DNA of 64,000 nucleotides, from NCBI RefSeq assembly GCF_029026145.1, contig NZ_CP119078.1:400501-464500 (forward strand), in the 5' to 3' direction. Origin of the DNA: Legionella cardiaca. Lineage in GTDB: Bacteria > Pseudomonadota > Gammaproteobacteria > Legionellales > Legionellaceae. The notes below the pieces were generated by a model that was not told where the DNA came from, made no database searches, and worked only from the letters and a program-made list of their open reading frames with translations. A program made the translations under genes and the position numbers. Shown here in pieces: positions 25,788 to 34,897 of the stretch. Positions within the stretch are counted from its first letter, which is position 1; each line of letters starts with the position of its first letter.

Positions 25788-27059
25788 TTACAAGATAATA
25801 GGTTTAGTAAGCAGATTGTACTTAGCTTTTTTCAATTTAATAAATAATAATGACAAAATTGATAACAAGGAAACCGCTATTAAATACAATGCCGGAGTAG
25901 TAATCCCACCAGTATAGTAGATGAAAGATAATGAAATAAAAGGTGTTAAACCTCCAAAAAAGGCAAAGCCTAAGTTATAACTTATTGCGATTCCACTGTA
26001 ACGAACTTTTGTCGGAAATAATTCACTTAAAAGTCGGGGAATTGTGCCAGCGGAAAGTCCTAACAGGATTGAGCTGCTAAGCAAGGCAATGAAGTAAAGC
26101 TGGGGATAATAAGCATAGATAACAAAGATGGGGTAAGCTAATAAAGCTGCCAGCAACGTTAGAAGAATTAGCAATTTACTTTGCTTACTGTCCGCTACAT
26201 AGCCAAAAAAGATGCTTAGGCTTGAGCCCAGAGCAATCGCTGCTGTGCGTTGCCAGATATAGGTATTGGCTGGTAAATGTAAAACTTCGGTAAAATAAGC
26301 TGGGATAAATAAAAATAGGGAGGTAACAATGACGGCACAAAGCGCTGTTATCAATGCACCAGTGATAACATAAGACAGATGTTGTTTAAGGATATTAATA
26401 ATAGGGAATTTCTCGATGGAACCTTCAATAGCTATAAATTGCGAAGATTCATGTAAATCTTTACGTAGTAAATAACTAAAGAATCCAAAAATACCTCCAA
26501 GAATAAAGGGTAACCGCCAGCCAAAACTATGCATTTGGTCATTTGAAAGAAGTGTTACAATTGCTGCATGAACAATTGAACCTAAAACAATGCCCATAGT
26601 TAGTGCACAAAAAATAATGCCACAGGCGAAACCTTTGTGAAGAGGAAACGATTCACTGACATAAGTGATTGCTCCAGGTATCTCGCCACCAATAGAAAGT
26701 CCTTGGATGATACGTAAACTAACAATTAAAAAAGGTGCTGCCATGCCAATCGTGGAGTAAGAGGGCATGAGTCCTATACCTAGCGTCGCAAAAGCCATCA
26801 TCAGTATTGATATAGTAAAGGTTACTTTACGACCAATACGATCGCCAAAATGACCGAAAACAATACCCCCCAAGGGTCTGACAAGGTAGCCAATAGCAAA
26901 AGTCGCAAAAGTAATCATTAAGCCTGCAAGTTGATTGGCTGCTGGGAAAAAAGCACTGGAGATATAGCTTGCGAACAAGGCAAAAATGATAAAATCATAA
27001 AACTCCAGGATTCCACCCAGGCTTGAGAGTATTAATAGCTTACGTTGATCCTTTTGCAC
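25788..27059 (-). CDS. MFS transporter, metabolite:H+ symporter type (ProP/ShiA-like)
   Basis: A 423-residue 12-helix transporter. The segment SSLGGILEFYDFIIFALFA in helix 1, the loop 2-3 motif GHFGDRIGRKVT and the helix 4-5 region RIIQGLSIGGEIPGAITYVSE place it in the metabolite:H+ symporter family that includes ProP and ShiA. It likely imports a small organic acid, amino acid or osmolyte with protons. It is isolated and has no linked catabolic genes to indicate a substrate. The C-terminus is short (LTKPIIL), lacking the ProP coiled coil, so an osmosensing role is unlikely. Confidence 0.85.
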   Translation of the reverse strand: MQKDQRKLLILSSLGGILEFYDFIIFALFASYISSAFFPAANQLAGLMITFATFAIGYLVRPLGGIVFGHFGDRIGRKVTFTISILMMAFATLGIGLMPSYSTIGMAAPFLIVSLRIIQGLSIGGEIPGAITYVSESFPLHKGFACGIIFCALTMGIVLGSIVHAAIVTLLSNDQMHSFGWRLPFILGGIFGFFSYLLRKDLHESSQFIAIEGSIEKFPIINILKQHLSYVITGALITALCAVIVTSLFLFIPAYFTEVLHLPANTYIWQRTAAIALGSSLSIFFGYVADSKQSKLLILLTLLAALLAYPIFVIYAYYPQLYFIALLSSSILLGLSAGTIPRLLSELFPTKVRYSGIAISYNLGFAFFGGLTPFISLSFIYYTGGITTPALYLIAVSLLSILSLLFIKLKKAKYNLLTKPIIL

Positions 27060-27238
27060 AGACGCTCCCTATAACTCAACAGAGAATATAACTGAATCAA
27101 AAGCAGTATATATACAAAAATATGCGCTAGCCAGAATCTTTGGTAGGAGATTCTTCGCTACACTTGGAATGACAGGAGGTAAACGCCTTTTCTAGGGCTT
27201 GACTATAATTTAGTTACGACTTATTGCGGTGAGTTGTA

Positions 27239-27358
27239 ATGACGCAAAAGATTATCAAAGATCATTTAGCTTTATTTCTTGATTATAAGGCAGAGCAATT
27301 ATGTCAAGAAATTAAAGGTCTAAATTTACCCTCGATCTTTCCGTTAGAAAACAGGTAG
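27239..27358 (+). pseudogene. Out-of-frame 5' end of the C58-like protease gene
   Basis: An ATG at 27239 opens a 39-codon frame (MTQKIIKDHLALFLDYKAEQ...) ending with TAG at 27356. The downstream protease frame is open from 27316, just after a TAA, and reads LDLSVRKQVEIKKHIKLVKDFL, clearly protein-like, before the first possible GTG at 27382. The two frames overlap by about 40 bases. Joining them by one frameshift between 27316 and 27355 gives a continuous N-terminus, so the gene is probably disrupted here, or contains a sequencing error. Confidence 0.55.
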
Positions 27359-27381
27359 AAATTAAAAAACATATTAAGCTG

Positions 27382-28683
27382 GTGAAAGATTTCCTTACTT
27401 CTGAGGGCAAGTGTTTTGCTTTTTCCATCGCTGAGGGTGCTTATTCTGTTACAGGTTATGGTATCTGGTGGAGAACAATTTTAACCAAGGTAGAGAATTG
27501 GCAAGAAGGTAACCTGGCTTCCTTTAAAACACCCGTGAATTTAAATCAGTTATTATCTGAAGCTCATAAGCGTGAAACAAATGAGCGTATCGAAACACTT
27601 GGCGAACTTGTTGAGCGTGTTTTAAATACTGCTGTGCTTGAGCACGCCTTAGCAAAAGGTGTAACTACCCCATTTTTACCTGAAGGAATAGATCAAATTC
27701 AATTTTTGGATCCTGATAAACATTTTTTTGAAATCATGATAAATAAAAAACTTCTTCATATTCAAAGTCGCGATATTGTAGGAGGTTATTTTCCAACACC
27801 GCAGTTGGCGGACTTATTGGATGCTCATAAAGAATTAATTGCCGGGAATATTTGTCTTGTTCATGGTGAAGATCATGCTATCAATATTAAATACCAGCAA
27901 GGAAAATGGATCGTTTATGATCCAAATTACGATCATGACACTGTAGAAAATATGTCTAAATCATTTGATACAGCTGAAAACTGCGTTAAAGAAATTAAAA
28001 CAGCTTTGCGTACTGAATCTATCGCTTTACAGTTGGCAACTTTTGATAGCGATAAAAAGGTTGCATTCAAATTTTTTGATGAATTATCTATGCAAGACAT
28101 TATCCAGTTAATCGATAAAGGTGGCTTATCCGCTATTGCTCGGCGCGTACCCATGCAATTTGAGAAAATTATTGATTTAGCGACGCAATCCAAGGAAGTA
28201 GCACATGCTTTGGGTAAAGCATTGATTGATGTTAATAGAGCGAATTGGAGTGGTTTACTGGTGATTGCTCGCTATGCACCACTGCAATTGGAGCGTTTAA
28301 TTAAGCTTGCCCAAAAAAATGAAATCATTGCAGCAGCAATTGCTGAATCGTTGATAATACCTAATGCGCAACAGTGGAATGCACTACATATGATGAGTTC
28401 TACCGCCGCCAATACTATTCCGGCATTATTAGAGTTAGGTGAAACAAATAAGAAAGTAGGTAAAGCACTTACGGAGGCTTTGGGAAAACCTAATTTAAAG
28501 GGCACGACTCCAAGAGAACTGATTATGCGAGAAGGGGCACTGAAATCTAAAATTTTAACTTTTGAGCTAAAACAGGGATCAACAAAGCAGCAGTTTTATG
28601 ATGTGAAGGCAGGGGGAGCTACTAAAGATGAAATTTCAGGTTCAGATTTTAAACCACAAACTCAGGAAAAAGGCATGATATAA
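27382..28683 (+). CDS. C58/YopT-like cysteine protease with C-terminal helical repeats (5' frameshift)
   Basis: A 433-codon frame from a GTG at 27382. Papain-fold catalytic landmarks are Cys11 (EGKCFAFSIAEG), His165 (HGEDHAINIKY) and Asp180 (IVYDPNYD), with the 15-residue His-Asp spacing of YopT/C58 proteases. Residues about 240-380 contain three ~42-residue helical repeats (GLSAIARRVPMQFEKIIDLA / GLLVIARYAPLQLERLIKLA / ALHMMSSTAANTIPALLELG). With the GTG start only 10 residues precede the Cys, which is too few for the fold; the missing segment is the out-of-frame piece at 27239-27358. A Dot/Icm effector is likely but perhaps inactivated in this strain. Confidence 0.6.
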   Translation: MKDFLTSEGKCFAFSIAEGAYSVTGYGIWWRTILTKVENWQEGNLASFKTPVNLNQLLSEAHKRETNERIETLGELVERVLNTAVLEHALAKGVTTPFLPEGIDQIQFLDPDKHFFEIMINKKLLHIQSRDIVGGYFPTPQLADLLDAHKELIAGNICLVHGEDHAINIKYQQGKWIVYDPNYDHDTVENMSKSFDTAENCVKEIKTALRTESIALQLATFDSDKKVAFKFFDELSMQDIIQLIDKGGLSAIARRVPMQFEKIIDLATQSKEVAHALGKALIDVNRANWSGLLVIARYAPLQLERLIKLAQKNEIIAAAIAESLIIPNAQQWNALHMMSSTAANTIPALLELGETNKKVGKALTEALGKPNLKGTTPRELIMREGALKSKILTFELKQGSTKQQFYDVKAGGATKDEISGSDFKPQTQEKGMI

Positions 28684-28693
28684 TGCTAGAGTC

Positions 28694-29320
28694 TTACGAA
28701 AGATTGCGACAAAATTTAGCAATCAGTTGTGTGCGTGTAGTGACCCCTAACTTGCGTTTTGCATTTGTGATATGAGACTCGACTGTTCTTGGTGATATTT
28801 GCAAGTGTTTTGCTATTTGCTTGTCTGTGTAACCTTCTCGTACTAATAAAACAGCTTGATATTCTCGCTGGCTTAAACTTTGTAATCCTTCAGATTTAGG
28901 TAATTCCATACTAAAACCGATTAAGCCAATGAGGTTTTGCTGTTTATCATACAAAAGAGATTTATTGCTAATAATATCTATAAAACTTCCTTCATGACGT
29001 AAAATACGTTCACGTATTGTGATGGGCTCATGCGTTGTGAATAGTATTTTATCATTGGTTGTTAGTTCGTCTGCATATTGATGCCATGAAAAATCATAGT
29101 CTTGTTTATTGTAAATCTCATTAACAGAACGATAGCCAGCCGATTTACGTATAAAAAAATCATTAGCCCACAGATAATGACTCTGCAAGTCCTTTATAAA
29201 AACAGCCATGCATAAATTTCTAAAAGCCACTAAAGGGAGGTGTTCAAGATAATAAAACGCTGAGTGGTTTTTCTTGGCGTTGCTAAGAGTTGTTTGATTA
29301 GGCTCTTCTTCTATTAGCAT
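28694..29320 (-). CDS. LuxR-type transcriptional regulator with PAS-like sensor
   Basis: A 208-residue regulator. The C-terminal GerE/LuxR helix-turn-helix is clear: LSQREYQAVLLVREGYTDK, then QIAKHLQISPRTVESHITNA. The N-terminal ~130 residues look PAS-like (FIKDLQSHYLWANDFFIRKS, GLIGFSMEL) and lack a phospho-acceptor receiver motif. Legionella has several LuxR-type regulators of this design (the LpnR group), which is a plausible affiliation. I chose ATG 29320 because a TTGGAG site precedes it by about 6 bases; the upstream frame start at 29338 has none. It runs convergently to the frameshifted protease gene, 10 bases from its stop. Confidence 0.8.
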   Translation of the reverse strand: MLIEEEPNQTTLSNAKKNHSAFYYLEHLPLVAFRNLCMAVFIKDLQSHYLWANDFFIRKSAGYRSVNEIYNKQDYDFSWHQYADELTTNDKILFTTHEPITIRERILRHEGSFIDIISNKSLLYDKQQNLIGLIGFSMELPKSEGLQSLSQREYQAVLLVREGYTDKQIAKHLQISPRTVESHITNAKRKLGVTTRTQLIAKFCRNLS

Positions 29321-29500
29321 AAAACTCCAAACAGGCACTGCTGAACTTTAGGACAACTTACAAGGTTGATGAGGGTCATATTATATACCTATTCTGAATG
29401 AGATTTAAAAAGCTTCCGACTAATTTATTTTTCTTTAGTGCATCATAATTGCTTAACAAATTTTATCTATAATGACTAAAAATGGTTGTCTGGAGATAAT

Positions 29501-31378
29501 ATGCATCTTGTTATTTATTTTTGTGGTACTGGTAATCCCGGCAATGATTTTCCAGAAGAATATGATTATGTTCCTGAAAATAAAAATGTTCGTACAATTT
29601 TTGTTAAGGGCTGTGATGAACCCGAAGTCTGCAATAGTACTATATTCCCTAATTTAAAAGAATTCGCAGGTCGTTTTGTAAAAAAATTATTTAAACGGGA
29701 TGAAGGACAAGAAAAAGATAATTTACAGTTTAAAACCACCAATAAAGATACACTTCAAAGTATCGGTATAAATCTAGAGGAGTATGAAATTCTAGATGAA
29801 TTCGGTCGGCCTAAACGAACGGTTAAGCGTACTAATATAACTGGTGCAGACATGGATGAAGAAATTGAAAGTATTACTCTATGTGGATATAGCCGGGGTG
29901 CGGTAACCTGCTTTGAGGTCGCCAGACAATTAAATCAACTAGCGCCTCGTATTCCAGTTGATATTGTTGCCGATCAGCCAGTGCCAGGAAACTGTTATCA
30001 AGGACCTTTATCTAATGCTGGAAGTATCGCTGACTGCAGTGATTTAACTAATCTTCGCAATGTCAGCGTTATTCTGGGTGCATATACAGGAGCGATATTG
30101 AATGTTGATTTGCACGTTGTAAAAAAGGCGGGTTTTCAGATTGAGGATTTTTCTCCCTATAAAAATAGTTATTTAGTTGATCAAAATTTTCTCTTCTATT
30201 ATGTTGATTCTGATGGTAAACCTGAGCGATTAGACCGCCCTGATATTATCTATGACATGAGGGAAGTGTTTGAACATTACCGCATTGATCCGGATAAAGA
30301 TGGAAAAAACTCAATTCCAGTTGAAGCATTGAAATATATGGTCGGACAACATCATAAGCCTGAGTCTCATTATGAAAGCACTAATCCAGTGCATCGAGGT
30401 TTTTTTTCGCAGATTGTGCCAAAATTACCACGACAAACCCATCGAGATTTAATTGTTATTCCCCGTGAAAGCCATCATCAAGTTAGACCTAATGCAGCTG
30501 GTGGTTCAAAGCATATGCATATGCAGCTTGCCAAGTATTTGAATGCTAAAAAAGGTAACAATAGAAAAAAACTAGGTCTGGTATCCGATGAAGAGGTTGC
30601 AAGAAAAACAGAGGAGGCTAGAGCCACTTACCATACTCGTTTAGGGCAGGATCCTACATATTTTCCTCCATCCAGTGATTTACAAGGTTTTTTTGGTAGC
30701 TTAAAAAAGGAAATGGCTTATCGTTACATCGATAAATTACATCCTCAGGCTTATGAACGCAAAGGCATGAAATGGGATGCAAACGAAGAAACATTGTTAG
30801 AGTGGTGGCAACGACAAGATAAAAAAGCGTCTCGTTTTTCAACTCCTTTAACAAAGGATTTGGTTAAAGCTATTAAAGATACTCAACTAAGTGATAAAGA
30901 ACAAACTATAAAACTGTTCAAGCAAGCTGATCGTTGGTTGATGCTTAAAGAAAATAGTTCTACCTCACGATATTCTCAGGTAGAAAGTTTACGCACTCAT
31001 CTTATGCAGTATTTAGAAAATGTGCATGGAGTTTCAAAGGAGGAGCTAGTACAGCTTAATCGAGAGGTTATGGCGGAGACAGACTATTTTCTTAAACATT
31101 GGACTGAAGGAAGTAAAGCGGCTTCCTGGTTTCAAACGGTGGCCACAGATCAATTGGATAAAGCATTTCAAGCTCATGCTCAACTTAAACCCCCTACCGA
31201 GGAGGGAGATCGAGCATTATTGAAAGCTTTAGGTACCTGGCTTGATAAGAAGGAAAAAAATCCCAGTAAGACCAGTCGTTATGATTTAGTGATTGAAATG
31301 TATGAACATTTAGTAGAAGTCATTGAAAATAATTATGGAAGTGACTTAAAGCAAGAAATGGAAGTAAGTTTAACCTAA
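29501..31378 (+). CDS. Effector-like alpha/beta serine hydrolase (GYSRG, Tle/DUF2235-like)
   Basis: A 625-residue soluble protein. It opens with a strand and glycine-rich loop (HLVIYFCGTGNPGNDF) and has the nucleophile elbow Gly129-Tyr-Ser131-Arg-Gly133 in LCGYSRGAVTCFEVARQL. An Asp in DIVADQPVPG and a His in PRESHHQVRP could complete the triad. GYSRG elbows typify DUF2235-type phospholipases and related toxins. The C-terminal 250 residues are helical and charged, without a recognised fold. ATG 29501 is supported by a GGAG site at 29492. The gene ends in a 3-base overlap of stop codons with the convergent hydrolase gene. A lipase or esterase effector is inferred. Confidence 0.6.
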   Translation: MHLVIYFCGTGNPGNDFPEEYDYVPENKNVRTIFVKGCDEPEVCNSTIFPNLKEFAGRFVKKLFKRDEGQEKDNLQFKTTNKDTLQSIGINLEEYEILDEFGRPKRTVKRTNITGADMDEEIESITLCGYSRGAVTCFEVARQLNQLAPRIPVDIVADQPVPGNCYQGPLSNAGSIADCSDLTNLRNVSVILGAYTGAILNVDLHVVKKAGFQIEDFSPYKNSYLVDQNFLFYYVDSDGKPERLDRPDIIYDMREVFEHYRIDPDKDGKNSIPVEALKYMVGQHHKPESHYESTNPVHRGFFSQIVPKLPRQTHRDLIVIPRESHHQVRPNAAGGSKHMHMQLAKYLNAKKGNNRKKLGLVSDEEVARKTEEARATYHTRLGQDPTYFPPSSDLQGFFGSLKKEMAYRYIDKLHPQAYERKGMKWDANEETLLEWWQRQDKKASRFSTPLTKDLVKAIKDTQLSDKEQTIKLFKQADRWLMLKENSSTSRYSQVESLRTHLMQYLENVHGVSKEELVQLNREVMAETDYFLKHWTEGSKAASWFQTVATDQLDKAFQAHAQLKPPTEEGDRALLKALGTWLDKKEKNPSKTSRYDLVIEMYEHLVEVIENNYGSDLKQEMEVSLT

Positions 31379-32556
31379 AACCATGAGGTAACATTTAAGC
31401 TATTTTTGTTACTTGATTTTTTAAGAAAGAAAGTAATTCTTTCCTTATTTTTTAAAAGTAATTCGAGTACCTTAGGTATTATTTTTTCGATGATGTCCGT
31501 ATCAAAATTGTTGGTTAAAAGCACAATACTAAGCTGCTCTTTGGGGAAATAATAATATTGTCCTTGGAAGCCTGAACTCATGCCATTATGAGTCCAAGCC
31601 CAGTAGCCATTAATTTCCTCACGGTAAATGCCTAAACCATAATCATCCTTTGTCCGAAGCATTGTTTTAAGCGTAGCCAGGGTTAAAAGTGTTTTGTTTT
31701 TTAATAATGCTTGAATAAACCGATCTAGATCAGCAACAGTGCTTACCATGCCGCTATCACCCATCCCCAAGCCATCGTTGAGGTACGTTACATCAGTGAG
31801 TTTTTCATCTTCCAGTTGATAACCATGTGTTCTTAAATAATTTTTGGTATTCGATTCTGTAATTTCAATAAAGGTATTTTTTAATTGTAATGGTGCCAGG
31901 ATTTGTTGTCTGATAGAGGCTGCATAGGGATATCCCGTTAATTTCTCTGTGATGAGTTGCAACAATAAATAATTGGTATTGCTATATTCGTAAGATTTAC
32001 CAGGAGAAAAACTCGGTTTTTTATCATAAACAAGTTGAATACATAATTCTGGGGTCCATGTTTTCCCAACCATATTAACAATAAGATCAGTGTAAGTATC
32101 ATACTCTACGTAATTAGGTATACCACTTCGCATTTGTAATAATTGTCTAATTGTGACGCGTTGGCCATTGGGTATACGTTTGACATCAATCGTATTAGGT
32201 AATAAAGGTGCTATTTTTGCATCGAGACTAAGCTTCTTTTCTTCAACCAATTTTAAAATAGTGGTTGCAAGAAAGGTTTTACTCATACTGGCAATACGAA
32301 AATTATTGGAATCTTTCATCGGCTGATGACTTTTTTCGTCAGCTAAACCTGCGGAAATTGTAATAGTGCCCAGTTGAGGATTGGATACGAGTAGTACAGC
32401 ACCGGGTGTCGATGAGTGTGTTAATGCTGTATCCAGTATATTTTTTAACCGAGCGACAAGTGCATCATCGGCGAAAGCTGCTTTATAAGGAAAAAAAGCA
32501 ACAAGGAAAAGAGCACAGACTAAATTTTTTTGCAAAAGAGGCCTGATGCTATCCAT
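31375..32556 (-). CDS. Exported serine hydrolase, beta-lactamase class C / DD-peptidase fold
   Basis: A 393-residue enzyme of the beta-lactamase superfamily. Landmarks are the nucleophile motif Ser90-Met-Ser-Lys93 (IASMSKTF), Tyr191-Ser-Asn193 (YEYSNTNY) and a third-motif-like HNG in WTHNGMSSGF. A signal peptide occupies about residues 8-29 (KNLVCALFLVAFFPYKAAFA). ATG 32556 is preferred over the upstream frame start at 32595 because it has a GAGAG site and restores a normal signal peptide. The family includes D-aminopeptidases, esterases and penicillin-binding proteins; the substrate is unknown and it should not be called a resistance gene. Confidence 0.85.
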   Translation of the reverse strand: MDSIRPLLQKNLVCALFLVAFFPYKAAFADDALVARLKNILDTALTHSSTPGAVLLVSNPQLGTITISAGLADEKSHQPMKDSNNFRIASMSKTFLATTILKLVEEKKLSLDAKIAPLLPNTIDVKRIPNGQRVTIRQLLQMRSGIPNYVEYDTYTDLIVNMVGKTWTPELCIQLVYDKKPSFSPGKSYEYSNTNYLLLQLITEKLTGYPYAASIRQQILAPLQLKNTFIEITESNTKNYLRTHGYQLEDEKLTDVTYLNDGLGMGDSGMVSTVADLDRFIQALLKNKTLLTLATLKTMLRTKDDYGLGIYREEINGYWAWTHNGMSSGFQGQYYYFPKEQLSIVLLTNNFDTDIIEKIIPKVLELLLKNKERITFFLKKSSNKNSLNVTSWF

Positions 32557-32636
32557 AGTACTCTCGAATTCAATTGTTATCTTCAGCGTAGCCAAGAGGC
32601 TCAGCTTTTACAATAACGCCTCAGAGTAGATAACGC

Positions 32637-33944
32637 TTAATTTCCCTGTTTGAGTTCCTTCAAAAGTTGTCGACGAAATGTTTGATAATCAACCTCGAGA
32701 GCATGACGAATACTGCCTTTATAATGTTGACGTGAACACCTAATTTCTTTTTCAATTTTGTCAGGCAAATTAGGAGGACGTTTTAGGGTACCTGCAATTA
32801 TTTTGGCCGCAATTTTTGCCTGGAAATCAGCTAGAGGCCATATACAGCCTTGTGGTTGAACAAGCCCAATAAAATATAAGGTCTCAAATTCTGGATGCAT
32901 CATTTTACGATAAAGAGGGATGCTCGTAGCAGTGCTATAGTCGATTAAATTTTTATCAAAAAATGGAAAACTGGTCTGATATCCCGTGGCGAAGATAACC
33001 ACATCAAATTCTTCCTTCAACCCATTAACAAAATAAACATTATTTTCTTCAAAACGCTCAATTCCTCGGCGCGGCAAAACTCTGCCATGTCTAATGGAAT
33101 AAAGGAGTTCCGAATTAATCGTGGGGTGTATTTCCAGCGGTTTGCAGGTAGGTTTTTGCAAGCGATATTTAGGATATCGCCCTTGTAAGATGCGAATGGC
33201 ATGTTTAGCGAGAAATTGCTTTAACCAGAGTGGTATCCATCTAAGTTTTGCAAACAGAATGTCAGTAGGCTTACCGAAAATAAATTTAGGAAAAATATGT
33301 TGTCCGCGACGCATACTGATGCAGGTTTTTGCAGAAATACGAGCTATTTCTACGGCAATATCGCAGGCAGAGTTACCACCACCCACTACTAAAACCCGCT
33401 TATCCTTAAATGGTGCCGCCTTTTTATATTGATGAGCATGGAGAAGTTCACCCTTAAATTCGCCAGGATAATTGGGAGTGACTGGGTCCCAATGATGACC
33501 ATTAGCGACTAACACATAATCATAAATGGTGTCGTGTATACCATTTTCATCACGATAGATGACTTGCCATTGGTTATTTTCTTTTGGAGAAACTTGTTCT
33601 ACCTTCGTATTGAATTTAATATAGCGACCTATATCAAAGTGACTTGCATAAGATTCAAAATAATCGAGGATCTGCTTATGTGAAGGGTAATCAGGATATT
33701 CACCAGGCATGGGGAAATCTTCAAACTCCGAGAGGCGTTTTGAGCTAATGATATGCGTGGTTTCATAAACACTGGAGTGGTTATTTTTCTCATCAAATAC
33801 CCAATTACCCCCTAATTTGTTGCTTTTCTCAAAGACTGTGAAATTATTTAATCCTTGTTGCAGTAAATTTTTGGCAGCGGCCAGGCCGCAGGGGCCTGCG
33901 CCAATGATGCAAATTCTTGGTGAAGCATTAGCTTGTTGTTTCAT
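32637..33944 (-). CDS. Flavin-containing monooxygenase
   Basis: A 435-residue class B flavoprotein monooxygenase. It has the FAD motif GAGPCGLAAA (15-24), an FMO-type signature segment FKGELLHAHQY (163-173), the NADPH motif VVGGGNSACDIAVE (186-199) and the FATGYQTSFPF segment that closes the FAD domain. These enzymes use NADPH and O2 to hydroxylate nucleophilic N or S atoms or, in Baeyer-Villiger relatives, ketones. It resembles eukaryotic FMOs, which is common among Legionella proteins. No neighbour hints at the substrate. It is cytoplasmic and lacks membrane helices. Confidence 0.85.
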   Translation of the reverse strand: MKQQANASPRICIIGAGPCGLAAAKNLLQQGLNNFTVFEKSNKLGGNWVFDEKNNHSSVYETTHIISSKRLSEFEDFPMPGEYPDYPSHKQILDYFESYASHFDIGRYIKFNTKVEQVSPKENNQWQVIYRDENGIHDTIYDYVLVANGHHWDPVTPNYPGEFKGELLHAHQYKKAAPFKDKRVLVVGGGNSACDIAVEIARISAKTCISMRRGQHIFPKFIFGKPTDILFAKLRWIPLWLKQFLAKHAIRILQGRYPKYRLQKPTCKPLEIHPTINSELLYSIRHGRVLPRRGIERFEENNVYFVNGLKEEFDVVIFATGYQTSFPFFDKNLIDYSTATSIPLYRKMMHPEFETLYFIGLVQPQGCIWPLADFQAKIAAKIIAGTLKRPPNLPDKIEKEIRCSRQHYKGSIRHALEVDYQTFRRQLLKELKQGN

Positions 33945-33995
33945 GATAACGATATATCTTACAGATTAGATTTTTATTATTTAATACATTTCGTT

Positions 33996-34709
33996 TTAAG
34001 CATTTTTTGTTTTTTGCTGCACCGAATCATCATGCTTTCTAGTGGTATGGTTAATTACCGCGAGTACATTTTCGAGCATAATTTTTTGAATTTCTTTATG
34101 TTTGTCAATGGTAAAATGATTGACATAAATATTTTGCAGTTTAGAAACATCAAAATTGTTAACATAGGTAAATTCTGGATCTTCTGCTTTAATTTTAAGA
34201 CCGCTAAACATAGGGACAAAAGCCGGTTTATAGAGATTGAGAACGTATTTGACATTCGGTGGTACTTTAACAGGAGCAACTGCATCGACTGTAATTAAAA
34301 GATCAACTGGGATATGTGCTTTATAAAGATTTTGCGCTACTTTAATTTGCTCATTTGCTCCCAATGAATGACCAATCAAGATAATTGGCCCCTGCAATGT
34401 TTTTGTCTTGCGATGTTCAATAATATAGTCGCTTAATTTGTTCGCTTTATACCAAATAGTGCTGGCGGTCCTTACGTGGTAATCATTATCAAGGGTATTT
34501 TCTAAACGATTCATCCCTTTACTAAAAATGCCTCCTAATCCACGCATGGTATAGACTTGTCCCTTCTTGTAAACTACTCCTTGTTTATTTTGGGCAGGTG
34601 TTTGTGAAGCAAGGTCCATGCAGTTGGTAAGCATGCTGACTAAAAATAGACAAAAAATTAATTTACAAGCCTTTAAAAGGTGAGGGTATGCCATAGTACG
34701 ATTCTTCAT
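33996..34709 (-). CDS. Lipase-like alpha/beta hydrolase lipoprotein
   Basis: A 237-residue protein with a lipoprotein signal: hydrophobic LIFCLFLVSML followed by a lipobox-like TN-Cys30. The mature part has the nucleophile elbow Gly113-His-Ser115-Leu-Gly117 (ILIGHSLGANE), an Asp in LLITVDAVAP and a His in VNHFTIDKH, consistent with a lipase/esterase triad. It is predicted to sit in the outer or inner membrane facing the periplasm. The start is uncertain: 34709 and 34694 (MAYPHLL) are both possible and neither has a strong ribosome site. Confidence 0.7.
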   Translation of the reverse strand: MKNRTMAYPHLLKACKLIFCLFLVSMLTNCMDLASQTPAQNKQGVVYKKGQVYTMRGLGGIFSKGMNRLENTLDNDYHVRTASTIWYKANKLSDYIIEHRKTKTLQGPIILIGHSLGANEQIKVAQNLYKAHIPVDLLITVDAVAPVKVPPNVKYVLNLYKPAFVPMFSGLKIKAEDPEFTYVNNFDVSKLQNIYVNHFTIDKHKEIQKIMLENVLAVINHTTRKHDDSVQQKTKNA

Positions 34710-34897
34710 TCTAGTTATTTCTCGATTTTACATAAATTTTAAATAGGGTAAAACCAGTTTTCTTAAGACAGCATGAAGAGTGCCCTAAAAGAATAAAAAT
34801 AATACACAATATTTGTTTTTTATGTTATGTGGATATAGTTTAAGATTAGAGCGGTGATTTCAATCTAAAATAGAAGTAGGACTTTGCGGAGACTATT

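Noticed and set aside
27141-27180. GATTCTTCGCT...GGAATGACAG resembling dispersed repeats
   Set aside because: No clean stem is left; too degenerate to call beside the two intact palindromes.
29452-29468. Possible PmrA-type box before the GYSRG hydrolase gene
   Set aside because: Second half reads TTATCT rather than TTAA-type and no minus 10 follows at the expected distance.
31375-32556. Beta-lactamase resistance gene
   Set aside because: The fold is shared by many peptidases and esterases; no evidence for beta-lactam hydrolysis.
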